A stretch of 64,000 nt of DNA from Chitinophaga nivalis. Its GTDB lineage: Bacteria; Bacteroidota; Bacteroidia; Chitinophagales; Chitinophagaceae. Both the position numbers and the translations under genes were made by a program. This document shows, one piece after another, positions 25,383 through 34,677 of this stretch. The notes beneath the pieces were generated by a model, which was not told the origin of the DNA, searched no databases, and saw only the letters and a program-made list of their open reading frames with translations. Location: assembly GCF_025989125.1 (NCBI RefSeq), contig NZ_JAPDNR010000001.1, positions 1-64,000 on the forward strand. The letters are read 5' to 3'. Position 1 is the first letter of the stretch, and the number at the start of each line of letters is the position of its first letter.

Positions 25383-27374
25383 ATGAGTGTTCCTTTATAT
25401 AACCGCGATCTGAGCTGGTTGTCGTTTAATTACCGGGTATTACTGATGGCAGCAGACCCACAGGTACCCCTATACGAACGTATTAAATTCCTGTCTATAT
25501 TCTCTTCCAACCTGGATGAATTTTTCCGCGTACGAATGCCCACTATACAGGCCATCCATAAAGTATTGGAAAAAGATCCCGGCGCCGGCGGCGATGAAAC
25601 CCTCACCACCGGCACCCTGCAGGAAGTATTACAGGAAATCAACCGGCAGCAGCAGGAATACGGACAGATATTCACCGGCAAAATATTGCCGGCACTCCTG
25701 GAACAACAAATACAACTCTATTTCAATCAGCCGCTGGAAGCAGCCCATACCGCTTTCAGCAAAGATTATTTCCTGACCACCATCCTCGGCTGGCTGCAGC
25801 CGGTATGGCTCACCGGAGAACCGAAGAAACTATTTCTGGAAAACAATGCCCTGTACCTGGCCATCACTTTAATACCCGATAACAACCCGGTCGTACAGGA
25901 GCAGGTGATCCTCAATATTCCGGCAGCATTGCCCCGTTTCCTGCAGCTGCCTTCCCTGAACGGCAGGCACTACATCGCCTTCCTGGACGACATTATCCGC
26001 GCGCATCTTCCCTATCTCTTTCCCGGCTACCAGATATACAGCGCATATAGCGTTAAACTAACCCGGAATGCAGAAATGGATATGGATGAAATGAAAGGAG
26101 ATATCCTGGAAGAAGTAGAAACGTTGGTACGTAAACGTGAGTTAGGCATTCCTACCCGTTTTCTGTATGATGCAGCCATTCCTTTGCCTTTACTGCATTT
26201 CCTGGCACATCAGTTTGAAGTGGAAACACACGAGCTGGTTGCCGGCGGGCGTTATCACAATCTGAAAGACCTGGCAGACCTGCCGGTGCCGGGTGATATA
26301 CCACAAGCCAGCTACCCCCGGATAGCGCCGGCTGTAAATCCGGCAGCTGGTCATACCGACCGGTTACTGGACCATATTCAGCAACAGGATATGCTCATTC
26401 ATCTCCCCTATCAGCAATACGATCCTATTCTGCGCTTCTTCAATGAAGCCGCCACCGATACCAGTGTACAGGAAATATATGTGACCTTGTACCGGATTGC
26501 CTCCGGCTCCCGGATTGCACAGGCACTCATCAGCGCTGCCAGAAACGGCAAACAGGTCACCGTATTTGTAGAGCTGAAAGCCCGCTTCGATGAAGCCAAC
26601 AATGTGCGTTGGGCCAGGAAAATGAAAGATGCCGGTGTAAAACTGATCTATAGTATTCCCGGCATGAAAGTACACGCCAAAACAGCGCTGGTAAAACGGA
26701 AACGCGGCTACCAATGGGATTATTCGGGACTGATTGCCACCGGCAATTTCAACGAAAGCACGGCACGTTTCTATACAGATCATGTATTATTCACCGCCCA
26801 TACCGGTATCACCCGGGAAATGGAGCTGTTGTTTATCTACCTGCAAAGCCGTTCCCAACCGGATGCCTATAACTTCCTGCGTTTTGAGCATCTGCTGGTG
26901 GCGCAGTTTAATATGATCGACCGTTTTACCGCCCTGATAGACCGGGAAATAGCCCATGCCCAGGCAGGCAGACCGGCACATATCACTATTAAACTCAACA
27001 ACCTGCAGGAAAAAGAGATGATTGCCAAACTGTATGAGGCCAGTCAGGCCGGCGTACAGATAGACCTGATCATCCGTAGTATTAATTGTCTGGTACCTGA
27101 TATACCGGAAAGCAGTGGTATTCGCATTACCCGCATTGTAGACCGTTACCTGGAACATGCCCGGGTATTTATTTTCCATAACAACGGTACTGCAGAAGTA
27201 TATATGGGGTCTGCCGACTGGATGAACAGGAATCTGCACCGCCGCATCGAAGTATGTGTGCCGGTATACGATCCTGTATTACAGCAGCAACTGAAAGATA
27301 TCATTGCCCTGCAGCTGCAGGACAGCCACCTGGCACAAAAAGCGATTCAGTCTTATGTGCAAAATATAGTGTAA
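25383..27374 (+). CDS. ppk1: Polyphosphate kinase 1
   Basis: PPK1 reversibly transfers the terminal phosphate of ATP to polyphosphate. The N-terminus RDLSWLSFNYRVL and SIFSSNLDEFFRVRMP are hallmarks of the family. The two phospholipase-D-like C-terminal domains contain VTLYRIASGSRIAQALISAA, FVELKARFDEANN and KVHAKTALVKRK, the last carrying the His expected to be phosphorylated, then TGNFNESTARFYTD. Length is 663 residues. It starts 6 bp after the HD-PycTM gene, strongly suggesting co-transcription. A thioredoxin-fold gene follows 29 bp later. Confidence 0.95.
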   Translation: MSVPLYNRDLSWLSFNYRVLLMAADPQVPLYERIKFLSIFSSNLDEFFRVRMPTIQAIHKVLEKDPGAGGDETLTTGTLQEVLQEINRQQQEYGQIFTGKILPALLEQQIQLYFNQPLEAAHTAFSKDYFLTTILGWLQPVWLTGEPKKLFLENNALYLAITLIPDNNPVVQEQVILNIPAALPRFLQLPSLNGRHYIAFLDDIIRAHLPYLFPGYQIYSAYSVKLTRNAEMDMDEMKGDILEEVETLVRKRELGIPTRFLYDAAIPLPLLHFLAHQFEVETHELVAGGRYHNLKDLADLPVPGDIPQASYPRIAPAVNPAAGHTDRLLDHIQQQDMLIHLPYQQYDPILRFFNEAATDTSVQEIYVTLYRIASGSRIAQALISAARNGKQVTVFVELKARFDEANNVRWARKMKDAGVKLIYSIPGMKVHAKTALVKRKRGYQWDYSGLIATGNFNESTARFYTDHVLFTAHTGITREMELLFIYLQSRSQPDAYNFLRFEHLLVAQFNMIDRFTALIDREIAHAQAGRPAHITIKLNNLQEKEMIAKLYEASQAGVQIDLIIRSINCLVPDIPESSGIRITRIVDRYLEHARVFIFHNNGTAEVYMGSADWMNRNLHRRIEVCVPVYDPVLQQQLKDIIALQLQDSHLAQKAIQSYVQNIV

Positions 27375-27403
27375 TTTAGAAAGAAGTATTAAACGAGTAT
27401 TTT

Positions 27404-27907
27404 ATGAAGAAGTATGTATGGATGTTGTTATTGAGTATTGGTTTTGCTATACCGGCCGCACAGGCACAAACCCAGGACCTCGCACACATCTACAACCCAA
27501 CAGCCGATGCCAAAGCCGACCTGGCTGCTGCCGTAAAAAAAGCCGCGAAAGAAAATAAACACGTCTTATTACAAATTGGTGGTAACTGGTGTATCTGGTG
27601 CAAACGACTCTATAAATTCGTGGATGATCATACCAGCCTGAAAGCTGCTATGGAAAAAGACTACGTAGTATATCATCTGAACTATAGTAAAGAAAATAAA
27701 AACCTGCCTATCCTGAAAGAACTGGGCTACCCGCAACGTTTCGGATTTCCGGTACTGGTAGTACTCGATGCACAGGGCAAACGACTGCATACCCAAAACT
27801 CCGGCCTGCTGGAATCTGCGGATTCCTACGACGAAAAGAAACTGCAGGAGTTCTTTAAACAGTGGTCTCCCGCTGCCTTGTTGCCTTCCAATTATATCAA
27901 CGAATAA
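27404..27907 (+). CDS. Exported thioredoxin-fold protein
   Basis: A signal peptide (MLLLSIGFAIPAAQA) is followed by a thioredoxin domain with GGNWCIWCKRL, where WCxWC is the active-site CxxC of the DUF255/thioredoxin_7 type. RFGFPVLVVLDAQGKRLHT contains the cis-Pro region. The protein has 167 residues and is probably periplasmic. It follows ppk1 by 29 bp and precedes a DUF4442 gene by 7 bp. It may reduce or isomerise disulfides; a substrate cannot be named. Confidence 0.88.
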   Translation: MKKYVWMLLLSIGFAIPAAQAQTQDLAHIYNPTADAKADLAAAVKKAAKENKHVLLQIGGNWCIWCKRLYKFVDDHTSLKAAMEKDYVVYHLNYSKENKNLPILKELGYPQRFGFPVLVVLDAQGKRLHTQNSGLLESADSYDEKKLQEFFKQWSPAALLPSNYINE

Positions 27908-27914
27908 TTCCAAT

Positions 27915-28424
27915 ATGAATACGGGCATTACCAGTTTCAACGCGGATGCTGTGCAATCTTTTATCAGATTTGCGCAGCATCCGTTTAAGTTTTCGGCGTT
28001 CCTGTTCTGGAAATTACCATCAGCCTGGTTGTGTGGTGTGCGGGCAAAATCATTAACCCCCGATGTATGTGTGACCTCCGTACCTTATCGCTGGATATCC
28101 CAGAATCCTTTTCAATCTACCTATTTTGCCTGCCTGGCAATGGCCGCGGAACTGAGTACCGGCCTGCCCGCCATGATGTATGTACGCAGCGCCCCGAAAC
28201 GGGTATCCATGCTGGTAACAAACATCCAGGCCACCTTCGTTAAAAAAGCTACCGGGCTTACTTTCTTTACCTGCACAGAAGTACCTGTATTAAGAGATGC
28301 CATGGCACAGGCCATCCGTTCCGGAGAACCCGTGACCGTTACCATACACACCGAAGGCAAAGACAAAGACGGCACATTAATTGCCACCTTCGCTGTCACC
28401 TGGTCTTTTAAAAGCAAATCGTAA
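27915..28424 (+). CDS. DUF4442 domain protein (hotdog-fold thioesterase-like)
   Basis: From the ATG at 27915 (7 bp after the thioredoxin-fold stop) the protein has 169 residues. FWKLPSAWLCGVRAKSLTPD and QSTYFACLAMAAELSTGL fit the DUF4442 hotdog-type family related to acyl-CoA thioesterases, and KKATGLTFFTC lies in the second half. The frame is open further upstream to 27768, but that part overlaps the thioredoxin-fold gene in another frame. Its role is inferred from fold only. Confidence 0.75.
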   Translation: MNTGITSFNADAVQSFIRFAQHPFKFSAFLFWKLPSAWLCGVRAKSLTPDVCVTSVPYRWISQNPFQSTYFACLAMAAELSTGLPAMMYVRSAPKRVSMLVTNIQATFVKKATGLTFFTCTEVPVLRDAMAQAIRSGEPVTVTIHTEGKDKDGTLIATFAVTWSFKSKS

Positions 28425-28456
28425 ACGGTGAACTCCATTCACCTTAAAATACAGAT

Positions 28457-29863
28457 ATGAAAATAGCATTTCATGGCGCTGCACGCACCGTTACAGGATC
28501 TAAACACCTGATTACACTCAGGAACGGAAAAAAGATATTATTGGATTGTGGTATGTTCCAGGGCATGGGGAAAGATACCGAGAGTTTGAACCGCGACTTT
28601 GGATTTGATCCGCAGGAAGTCACGTACATGGTGCTATCGCATGCCCATATCGATCACTCCGGGCTGATTCCCCGCCTGGTGAAAATGGGATACAAAGGCA
28701 ACATTTACTGTACACCAGGCACCCGCGATCTCACAGAAATCCTCCTGATGGATTCTGCCGAAATACAGGAAGATGATGTGAAATTCTCCAACAAAAAAAG
28801 AGCAAAAGAAGGCCTTCCCTACCTGCAACCTTTGTATACGGTAGATGATGCCAAAATAGCTATTAAATCTTTGAAGCCCGTAGCGAAATACGATACGTGG
28901 ATAAATATAGATGAGGATATCGCCCTGATGTTTACCGATGCCGGACACATTGTGGGCGCCGCTTCTGTACATCTCCGGATTACAGAAAACGGTAAAACAG
29001 AACAGATCTCTTTCAGCGGTGACATTGGTCGTTATAATGACGCCATCCTGAAATCACCGGCTACTTTCCCACAGGCTGATTACGTGCTGATAGAATCTAC
29101 CTATGGCAGTACCCTGCATGCCGATGCCGCGCCGGCAGATGCTGAGCTGCTGCGTTACATCCGGGAAACCTGTATTGAAAAAAGAGGGAAGCTGATCATT
29201 CCGGCATTCAGCGTAGGACGTACCCAGGAGCTGTTATACGCCTTAAACAATGCCCAGCTGAAAGGTACCCTGCCCAAAGTAGATATCTTTGTGGATAGCC
29301 CGCTGTCTACAGAAGCAACGGCAGTAACCAAAGCCCACCCCGAAGTATTCAACCGGGAAGTATCCGATCTGCTGAAGAGAGATGATGACCCGTTTGATTT
29401 CCCCGGATTACGGTATGTTAAATCCGTCGATGAATCCAAACTACTCAACTACCGTAAAGAGCCTTGTGTCATTATATCCGCTTCCGGCATGGCGGAAGCC
29501 GGGCGTGTAAAACACCACATCGCCAATAATATTGATGAACCACAGAATACCATCCTGATAGTAGGTTATTGTGAACCACAATCGCTCGGTGGACGGCTGA
29601 TGCGCGGCGCCAAAGAAGTATCTATTTATGGTACCCGTTTTGAGGTAAAAGCTGAAGTAGGCGTTATCCGCTCTATGAGTGCCCATGGCGACTACGAAGA
29701 CCTGCGCCAATGGCTGGCCTGCCAGGACCCCAGGCGTATTAAAAAACTATTCCTGGTACATGGGGAATATGATGTGCAGACCATCTTTAAAAACTGGCTG
29801 CTCAAAAGAGATTTCCTGGATATCGAAATCCCCGACAAACATTACGAGGTAGGATTAAGTTAA
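28457..29863 (+). CDS. MBL-fold beta-CASP nuclease-like protein
   Basis: A metallo-beta-lactamase domain with LSHAHIDHSGLIPRL (the HxHxDH zinc motif) is followed by a beta-CASP domain (VGRTQELLYAL, VDSPLSTEAT, ISASGMAEAGRVKHHI) and a closing RMMBL part (RSMSAHGDYEDLRQWL, LVHGEYD). This is the architecture of RNA-processing exo/endonucleases of the CPSF73/RNase J type, but members of this bacterial subgroup are not well characterised. With 468 residues it has the usual length. It is convergent with the sensor kinase gene downstream. Confidence 0.9.
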   Translation: MKIAFHGAARTVTGSKHLITLRNGKKILLDCGMFQGMGKDTESLNRDFGFDPQEVTYMVLSHAHIDHSGLIPRLVKMGYKGNIYCTPGTRDLTEILLMDSAEIQEDDVKFSNKKRAKEGLPYLQPLYTVDDAKIAIKSLKPVAKYDTWINIDEDIALMFTDAGHIVGAASVHLRITENGKTEQISFSGDIGRYNDAILKSPATFPQADYVLIESTYGSTLHADAAPADAELLRYIRETCIEKRGKLIIPAFSVGRTQELLYALNNAQLKGTLPKVDIFVDSPLSTEATAVTKAHPEVFNREVSDLLKRDDDPFDFPGLRYVKSVDESKLLNYRKEPCVIISASGMAEAGRVKHHIANNIDEPQNTILIVGYCEPQSLGGRLMRGAKEVSIYGTRFEVKAEVGVIRSMSAHGDYEDLRQWLACQDPRRIKKLFLVHGEYDVQTIFKNWLLKRDFLDIEIPDKHYEVGLS

Positions 29864-29887
29864 GTCATCACACTTCCATTATACAAT

Positions 29888-29923
29888 ACGCCCTGTGCAG
29901 CGGATCATTGCTGTACGGGGCGT
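29888..29923. terminator. Bidirectional hairpin between convergent genes
   Basis: ACGCCCTGTGCAGC (29888-29901) pairs with GCTGTACGGGGCGT (29910-29923), using two G-U wobbles, with an 8-nt loop. It lies between the convergent beta-CASP and kinase genes. The same ACGCCCTGT core is in the stem at 1407-1464. Confidence 0.6.
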
Positions 29924-29928
29924 TACCA

Positions 29929-32900
29929 TTATTCACCGATCAGGGGAAACCACAGATTAATACGGGTACCTTCCGGCTCCCCTTTTTCATTGGTCAGGTC
30001 CTCAATAGCAAAACCGGCATCCGCATTAAAACGCCGGTTATATAACGCCAACCGGTCGCGGGTAATTTGCAGGCCGCGCGACTGATGCGATACCATTCGT
30101 TTCATCGCAGCCGCTTTCTCCCGCCCGATGCCATTATCTTCCACGGTGCAATAAAGCTGGTGGCCTACCTGCCGGAAAGTAATGGTCAGCTTACCTTTCC
30201 GCTCTTCGTACAATAGTCCATGCCAGATGGCATTTTCCACAAATGGCTGGATAATCATGGTGGGTATCTCCACCATATCTGCATCCAGTAAAGGATCTAT
30301 CAGAATATGATATTCAAACTGATCTGCAAACCGTAGCTTTTCCAATTCCAGGTAATTCTCCAGCATCGTTACTTCCTTGGAAACCGGAATGTTGTTGAGC
30401 TGAGAGTTATCCAAAACATTCCGGATCAGTTTTGCGAAACGGGCCAGATAAGACAATGCCTGCTCCGTTTCACTTTTCATCATAAATGTCTGGATGGAAT
30501 TAAGCGCATTGAAAATAAAATGTGGATTCATCTGCGCCCGTAATGCCCGCATTTCCAGCTGCGCCATCTGTTGCTGAATGGCCTCCCGCTGTTTGGCTTC
30601 TCTTTTAATACCTGCAATCCGAAACCGGTAGTACAGATAAATCAGCGAGGCAGTTATCACCAGTATCAATAAACGAAACCAGGTAGTTTGCCAGAAAGCC
30701 GGTTTAATAAACAACTGTAAACTGGTGATACGTGCGGAAAAAGTACCCACCGTATTCACCGCCCGTACCCGGAAGGTATACCGGCCTGGCGGCAGATTGG
30801 TATATTTGGCCGTTAGCAGATCTTCTGTACTCACCCAGTTTTCATCCACGCCTTCCAGCTGGTAGAAGTAACGGATTTTCACCGGATGGTGATATTGCAG
30901 GCTTTTAAAAGTGATGCTGATGAAATTCTGTTTGTAGGATAAAGTCACGGGCACCTTATCACGCAGGGCTGTTTCGATCAGGATACTGCTATCCATCGCG
31001 CGCAGGCTGACGATGCTCACATCCGGTGGTGGTGGCGCCTCTTTCAGACTTGCCGGATCAAATGATACAAAGCGGTTAGCACCGCCTATCAGCAGGTTCC
31101 CGTTCTGCAGTTTCACAATCCGACGACGTACCCGCCGGGTATTATCTATAATCAGGTCGCCCTGTACAAAAGTTTCCAGGTCATCCTGCGGCAGGTCGTA
31201 CCGGTAAAACCCATACAGGGTAGTAAACCATATTTTACCCGGTACATCTTCTGCCATACTCAATATCCAGCCGTCAAACAGGTGGTTATTGATCTGGAGT
31301 GGCCGGTAATGATGGTTTCGGGTATTAAAAACCCACAACCCATGATCTGTTCCCACCAGGATGGTGCTGTCATTGTACTTTAATAAACAGGTGATATTGT
31401 TGTAGAGTGATTTCTCCAACTTGAACGCTGTCTGGCTGGTAAGCCGATAGGTACGGGTATCGAAACCAATCAGGCCTCCGCCGCTGGTACCCAGCCATAG
31501 CAATGAATCTCCTTCGGGTATCATATCCATCACAGATACGGGTTTATTCAGGGCATCCGTTAATTCGTGGTAATACCGGAAGGTGTTGCGTTGCGGGTTC
31601 CAGCTGGCCAGTCCTCTTTTGTACAGGCCAATCCAAACCAGGCTATCGTTGTAGGGTTGCAGATGCAGCAAGGTTTGTTCGCATAGTTCCGGCGCCGTCA
31701 GGTGTTTGGTAAAGTAGCCGGTAGCCGGGTTAAACAGCGACAGATGCCCATTTTCCTGGCCTACGAGGATGGTCCCGTCTTTTAGTTCCGAGAAGCTCCA
31801 TACCAATCCTCTTTCTTCCGGTAGCGTCGTTCTTTCATGTCCTTCATGATGGATATAATTACGCACCAGATTTAACTGCGGGGATAGCCTGCTGAAACCT
31901 CTTCCCCAGTAACCGACATACACTGCACCATCCGACGCCTGGTAAATACCCGTTACTTCCGCTACCGGCAGGCGTTCCGATGTACCGGAAAAAGTGCTGC
32001 GGTGATCAAAGATCCGGAAGGAATTGTTATGCAGGTTCAGAATATTCACGCCCCGGTCGGTACCTATCCACAAATGTCCTTCCCTGTCGCTGAGAAAACA
32101 GTTGGCTTCATAATCGTAATGCAGGCCTTGTTCATCCTCATTTTCTGCGGTAATATTCACATCAAAGCTTTGGGTTGTTTCATTGAAACGGAAAATGCCG
32201 CTTTTCTCTGTAGCTACCCACACCTGGTTTTCGCCGTCCATAGACACGTCGAAGATGGCATCGTTGATGTCGTCATCCGGTTTTCTTTTAGCCGGGGTGG
32301 TGTGAAAAGTATAGGTATGCAGGTCGCGGGCTGTTGGGTTATAGCAATACAGTTGTCCGGAGCGGCCGGCCAGCCAGATGCGGTGACGGTTATCTGTAAT
32401 AATTTTATTGAAACTGTTGCGGATATGGAGTACCGGTAATTTTTTCGGGTTGTGGGAAGCGGAGAAAAACTGCTGTCGTTCCCGGTCCAGGATATACAAT
32501 TCATGGGCGCCGCTGATCCACAGATTACCGTTTTCATCTTCCATGATCGCGTCTTTCATATCACTGCGGATAGCTTCCGGAATCATCAGTGCTTTTTTAA
32601 AGCTGCCGGCTTTTTCGTCGTAGCGTAGCAAGCCGTCGTAGGTAGTAGCCCATATCACCCCGTCATGATCCTGGATAATCTGGCTGCATTTCAGCCCTTC
32701 CGGCCGGGCGATGCTATTATCGATCGGCAATATCCTTACAAGGGCCGTAACGGGGTCATATACACGAATATTATCGGGAGTACCCATCCATATCCTGCCT
32801 TGTCTGTCTTCACACAAACAAATATCGTCATAGTAGATGGAGCCGGGCACCCGGTCGAAGTTGGCAATCGTTACCAGGTTGGTACCATCATATCGCTGGA

Positions 32901-33084
32901 GGGCGGTGCTGGCAATCCAGATAAATCCTTTCCGGTCCTGCAGAATGGCAGATACGTGATTGCTGGCCAATCCTTTACTGATATTGAGATGGGCAAAGTT
33001 GTAGGAAACTTTCGGGCGCTGGGCAGTGATGGCTGTGGTTAGCAGCAGCATGATTCCCAGCAGGTAGAAAAAACACCTGGTCAT
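29929..33084 (-). CDS. Propeller-type sensor histidine kinase (Y_Y_Y / LytS-like kinase)
   Basis: A signal segment (FFYLLGIMLLLTTAITAQ) leads to about 700 periplasmic residues of repeated WxATxDGLLRYD-like and WIGTDRGVNIL motifs, the two-component regulator propeller repeats. Then comes a Y_Y_Y domain (YFYQLEGVDENWV, GRYTFRVRAVN), one membrane helix (WFRLLILVITASLIYLYYRF), and a His_kinase/HATPase pair of the LytS type with ALRAQMNPHFIFNALNSIQT. No DNA-binding or response-regulator domain is fused, unlike hybrid systems that control polysaccharide use. No partner regulator is adjacent. The ATG at 33084 gives a proper signal peptide; 33129 is an alternative. Confidence 0.9.
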   Translation of the reverse strand: MTRCFFYLLGIMLLLTTAITAQRPKVSYNFAHLNISKGLASNHVSAILQDRKGFIWIASTALQRYDGTNLVTIANFDRVPGSIYYDDICLCEDRQGRIWMGTPDNIRVYDPVTALVRILPIDNSIARPEGLKCSQIIQDHDGVIWATTYDGLLRYDEKAGSFKKALMIPEAIRSDMKDAIMEDENGNLWISGAHELYILDRERQQFFSASHNPKKLPVLHIRNSFNKIITDNRHRIWLAGRSGQLYCYNPTARDLHTYTFHTTPAKRKPDDDINDAIFDVSMDGENQVWVATEKSGIFRFNETTQSFDVNITAENEDEQGLHYDYEANCFLSDREGHLWIGTDRGVNILNLHNNSFRIFDHRSTFSGTSERLPVAEVTGIYQASDGAVYVGYWGRGFSRLSPQLNLVRNYIHHEGHERTTLPEERGLVWSFSELKDGTILVGQENGHLSLFNPATGYFTKHLTAPELCEQTLLHLQPYNDSLVWIGLYKRGLASWNPQRNTFRYYHELTDALNKPVSVMDMIPEGDSLLWLGTSGGGLIGFDTRTYRLTSQTAFKLEKSLYNNITCLLKYNDSTILVGTDHGLWVFNTRNHHYRPLQINNHLFDGWILSMAEDVPGKIWFTTLYGFYRYDLPQDDLETFVQGDLIIDNTRRVRRRIVKLQNGNLLIGGANRFVSFDPASLKEAPPPPDVSIVSLRAMDSSILIETALRDKVPVTLSYKQNFISITFKSLQYHHPVKIRYFYQLEGVDENWVSTEDLLTAKYTNLPPGRYTFRVRAVNTVGTFSARITSLQLFIKPAFWQTTWFRLLILVITASLIYLYYRFRIAGIKREAKQREAIQQQMAQLEMRALRAQMNPHFIFNALNSIQTFMMKSETEQALSYLARFAKLIRNVLDNSQLNNIPVSKEVTMLENYLELEKLRFADQFEYHILIDPLLDADMVEIPTMIIQPFVENAIWHGLLYEERKGKLTITFRQVGHQLYCTVEDNGIGREKAAAMKRMVSHQSRGLQITRDRLALYNRRFNADAGFAIEDLTNEKGEPEGTRINLWFPLIGE

Positions 33085-33277
33085 AATTGGTCGTCGCTGT
33101 AATATCAGCTTAAGGTGCTGTTGAATCATCGCGGATTGGGAAGTGGGATCGTATGGATAAATTTACTAAATGTTACCGGAATAAATAGCCAGACAGGGAA
33201 AGCGTATACAGGTGTAACAAATGGGTAGTTGGTATAACTGTATTTGAGGAGAAAGATAATGGGTATTACCCCAAAAT

Positions 33278-33312
33278 AAAAGAGGACCTCTAAAATAGAA
33301 GTCCTCTTTTTT
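33278..33312 (-). terminator. Terminator of the first tRNA-Glu gene
   Basis: On the plus strand AAAAGAGGAC (33278-33287) and GTCCTCTTTT (33301-33310) are perfect reverse complements with a 13-nt loop. It begins within a few bases of the tRNA 3' end, and in the minus-strand transcript the stem ends in UUUU. Confidence 0.85.
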
Positions 33313-33313
33313 G

Positions 33314-33385
33314 TACCACGTACGGGAATCGAACCCGTGATTCCTCCGTGAAAGGGAGGCGTCTTAACCCCTTGACCAACGCGGC
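33314..33385 (-). tRNA. tRNA-Glu (anticodon TTC), copy 1
   Basis: The reverse complement folds as a complete cloverleaf: acceptor GCCGCGT with ACGTGGT, anticodon stem CCTCC/GGAGG around loop CTTTCAC (anticodon TTC), T-loop TTCGAATC. The 3' CCA is not encoded (CAA follows discriminator A). It is identical over the gene to the copy at 34465-34536. Confidence 0.95.
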
Positions 33386-33403
33386 ATTTCTCGTTTGGGA
33401 TTG

Positions 33404-33433
33404 CAAAGATAGACAAATGTTTAACAATGCAAA
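33404..33433 (-). promoter_or_regulatory. Promoter of tRNA-Glu copy 1
   Basis: TTTG (33433-33430), an 18-nt spacer and TATCTTTG (33411-33404) on the minus strand match the Bacteroidota consensus. The leader between it and the tRNA resembles that of the other copy (TCCCAAACGAGA). Confidence 0.8.
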
Positions 33434-33633
33434 ATTTTTTTTCTTTCTTTTTATAAAAATAAGAAAATAATGGATGTGTCTGTGTAATAATATTGTCTTT
33501 TCACCTACTGGATAACAATATAACATCCTACGCAAACCGGCTATAGCAAAGAGATGTAAGTATTTCAATCAGTTATATGACGTAATCATAAAAAATATTC
33601 CGGCGATATAACGGCTAAGCCTACACGTCTGCT

Positions 33634-34320
33634 TTATTCTTTTAACCCGGCAATCAGGTTAATGGTCAATGCCACGACGAAAGTATTGAGTGCAAAGGAT
33701 ATTAACCCATGCAATAATGCCGTGCGACGGATCACCCGGGAGTCTATCTGTACATCAGACACCTGAAAGGTCATCCCGATTACAAAAGAAAAATAGGCAA
33801 AGTCGAGGTAGTCCGGTCTTTTCTCTTTGGGAAACTCCAGTCCTGCTGCATGCCGCGTACTATCCTGGTCGTCATCATCATAGTACAGGTTCGCATAATG
33901 AAAACAGAAGGTAGTATGTACCATCACCCACGATGCCAGCATACTGGTAATGGCCACCGGCAGGTAAAGGAGTTTGGGTGTATGGGAGGTATCCGGAGAT
34001 AACATCAGCAGCAACACCGTAAACAGGCTGGAGAAAGAGGCCAGCAGAATGATAAAAGATACAAAAAAGCGGCTGCCATCATCTACCCGGGCCCATTGCC
34101 GGATCTGTTCCACCGACCGGTTAAAGAATACAATCCAGCCGGTAGTGATATAGGAGAGCGCAAATACGTCCCACAGCAGCATGTAGTATACCAGGTCCGG
34201 CAAATGAATTTTACTGAGCTGCAGCCCCAGCAACGCGGCCAGTGTAAGCCCCAGGCTAACCAATACCCGCTGTAGCGGATGCATATTCAACAGGATATTC
34301 ACTGCTTTCTTCTTTTTCAT
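33634..34320 (-). CDS. DUF1345 integral membrane protein
   Basis: A 228-residue protein with about five hydrophobic helices (for example VSLGLTLAALLGL, ISFIILLASFSSLFTVLLL-like, SFALNTFVVALTINLI). FAYFSFVIGMTFQVSDVQI followed by RALLH-type sequence is the DUF1345 signature. The function of this family is unknown. The gene lies between two identical tRNA-Glu genes, all on the minus strand. Confidence 0.85.
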   Translation of the reverse strand: MKKKKAVNILLNMHPLQRVLVSLGLTLAALLGLQLSKIHLPDLVYYMLLWDVFALSYITTGWIVFFNRSVEQIRQWARVDDGSRFFVSFIILLASFSSLFTVLLLMLSPDTSHTPKLLYLPVAITSMLASWVMVHTTFCFHYANLYYDDDDQDSTRHAAGLEFPKEKRPDYLDFAYFSFVIGMTFQVSDVQIDSRVIRRTALLHGLISFALNTFVVALTINLIAGLKE

Positions 34321-34424
34321 GGGCGCAGACTTTATGGAAATTTACTACGACTAAATGATATTAAATAATTGTCAATGATAGATTTATGCAGATGCTGACA
34401 GCGGAGGAAGGATGGGCAGGGGGG

Positions 34425-34458
34425 AAATAAAAAAAGGACTTCTTTGCAGAAGTCCTTT
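34425..34458 (-). terminator. Terminator of the second tRNA-Glu gene
   Basis: AAAGGACTTC (34433-34442) pairs with GAAGTCCTTT (34449-34458), loop 6 nt. In the minus-strand transcript it is followed by a U7 run. It starts seven bases after the tRNA 3' end. Confidence 0.9.
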
Positions 34459-34464
34459 CTCTTG

Positions 34465-34536
34465 TACCACGTACGGGAATCGAACCCGTGATTCCTCCGT
34501 GAAAGGGAGGCGTCTTAACCCCTTGACCAACGCGGC
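34465..34536 (-). tRNA. tRNA-Glu (anticodon TTC), copy 2
   Basis: Same 72-nt sequence and cloverleaf as copy 1 at 33314-33385, with anticodon TTC and no encoded CCA. Its own promoter and terminator flank it. Confidence 0.95.
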
Positions 34537-34554
34537 ATGTCTCGTTTGGGATTG

Positions 34555-34585
34555 CAAATGTATGATCTTATTTTAAATTTCCAAA
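34555..34585 (-). promoter_or_regulatory. Promoter of tRNA-Glu copy 2
   Basis: TTTG (34585-34582), a 19-nt spacer and TACATTTG (34562-34555) on the minus strand match the consensus. Confidence 0.8.
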
Positions 34586-34611
34586 AAATATTTCAATGTT
34601 CTAAATTTCTA

Positions 34612-34642
34612 TTGATTCCTAAAGGTATAGATTGTAAATTCG
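34612..34642 (+). promoter_or_regulatory. Candidate promoter of gap
   Basis: TTG (34612-34614), a 20-nt spacer and TAAATTCG (34635-34642) are near the consensus with one mismatch in the -7 box. It would give a leader of about 30 nt to the gap ATG. The assignment is tentative. Confidence 0.4.
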
Positions 34643-34677
34643 CTCTCGATTTTTTCATACTCAAATCACGATGTAAA

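Noticed and set aside
34537..34677. Extended N-terminus of GAPDH
   Set aside because: The upstream open frame covers promoter sequence; MGTTLKIGINGF at 34678 is the conserved start.
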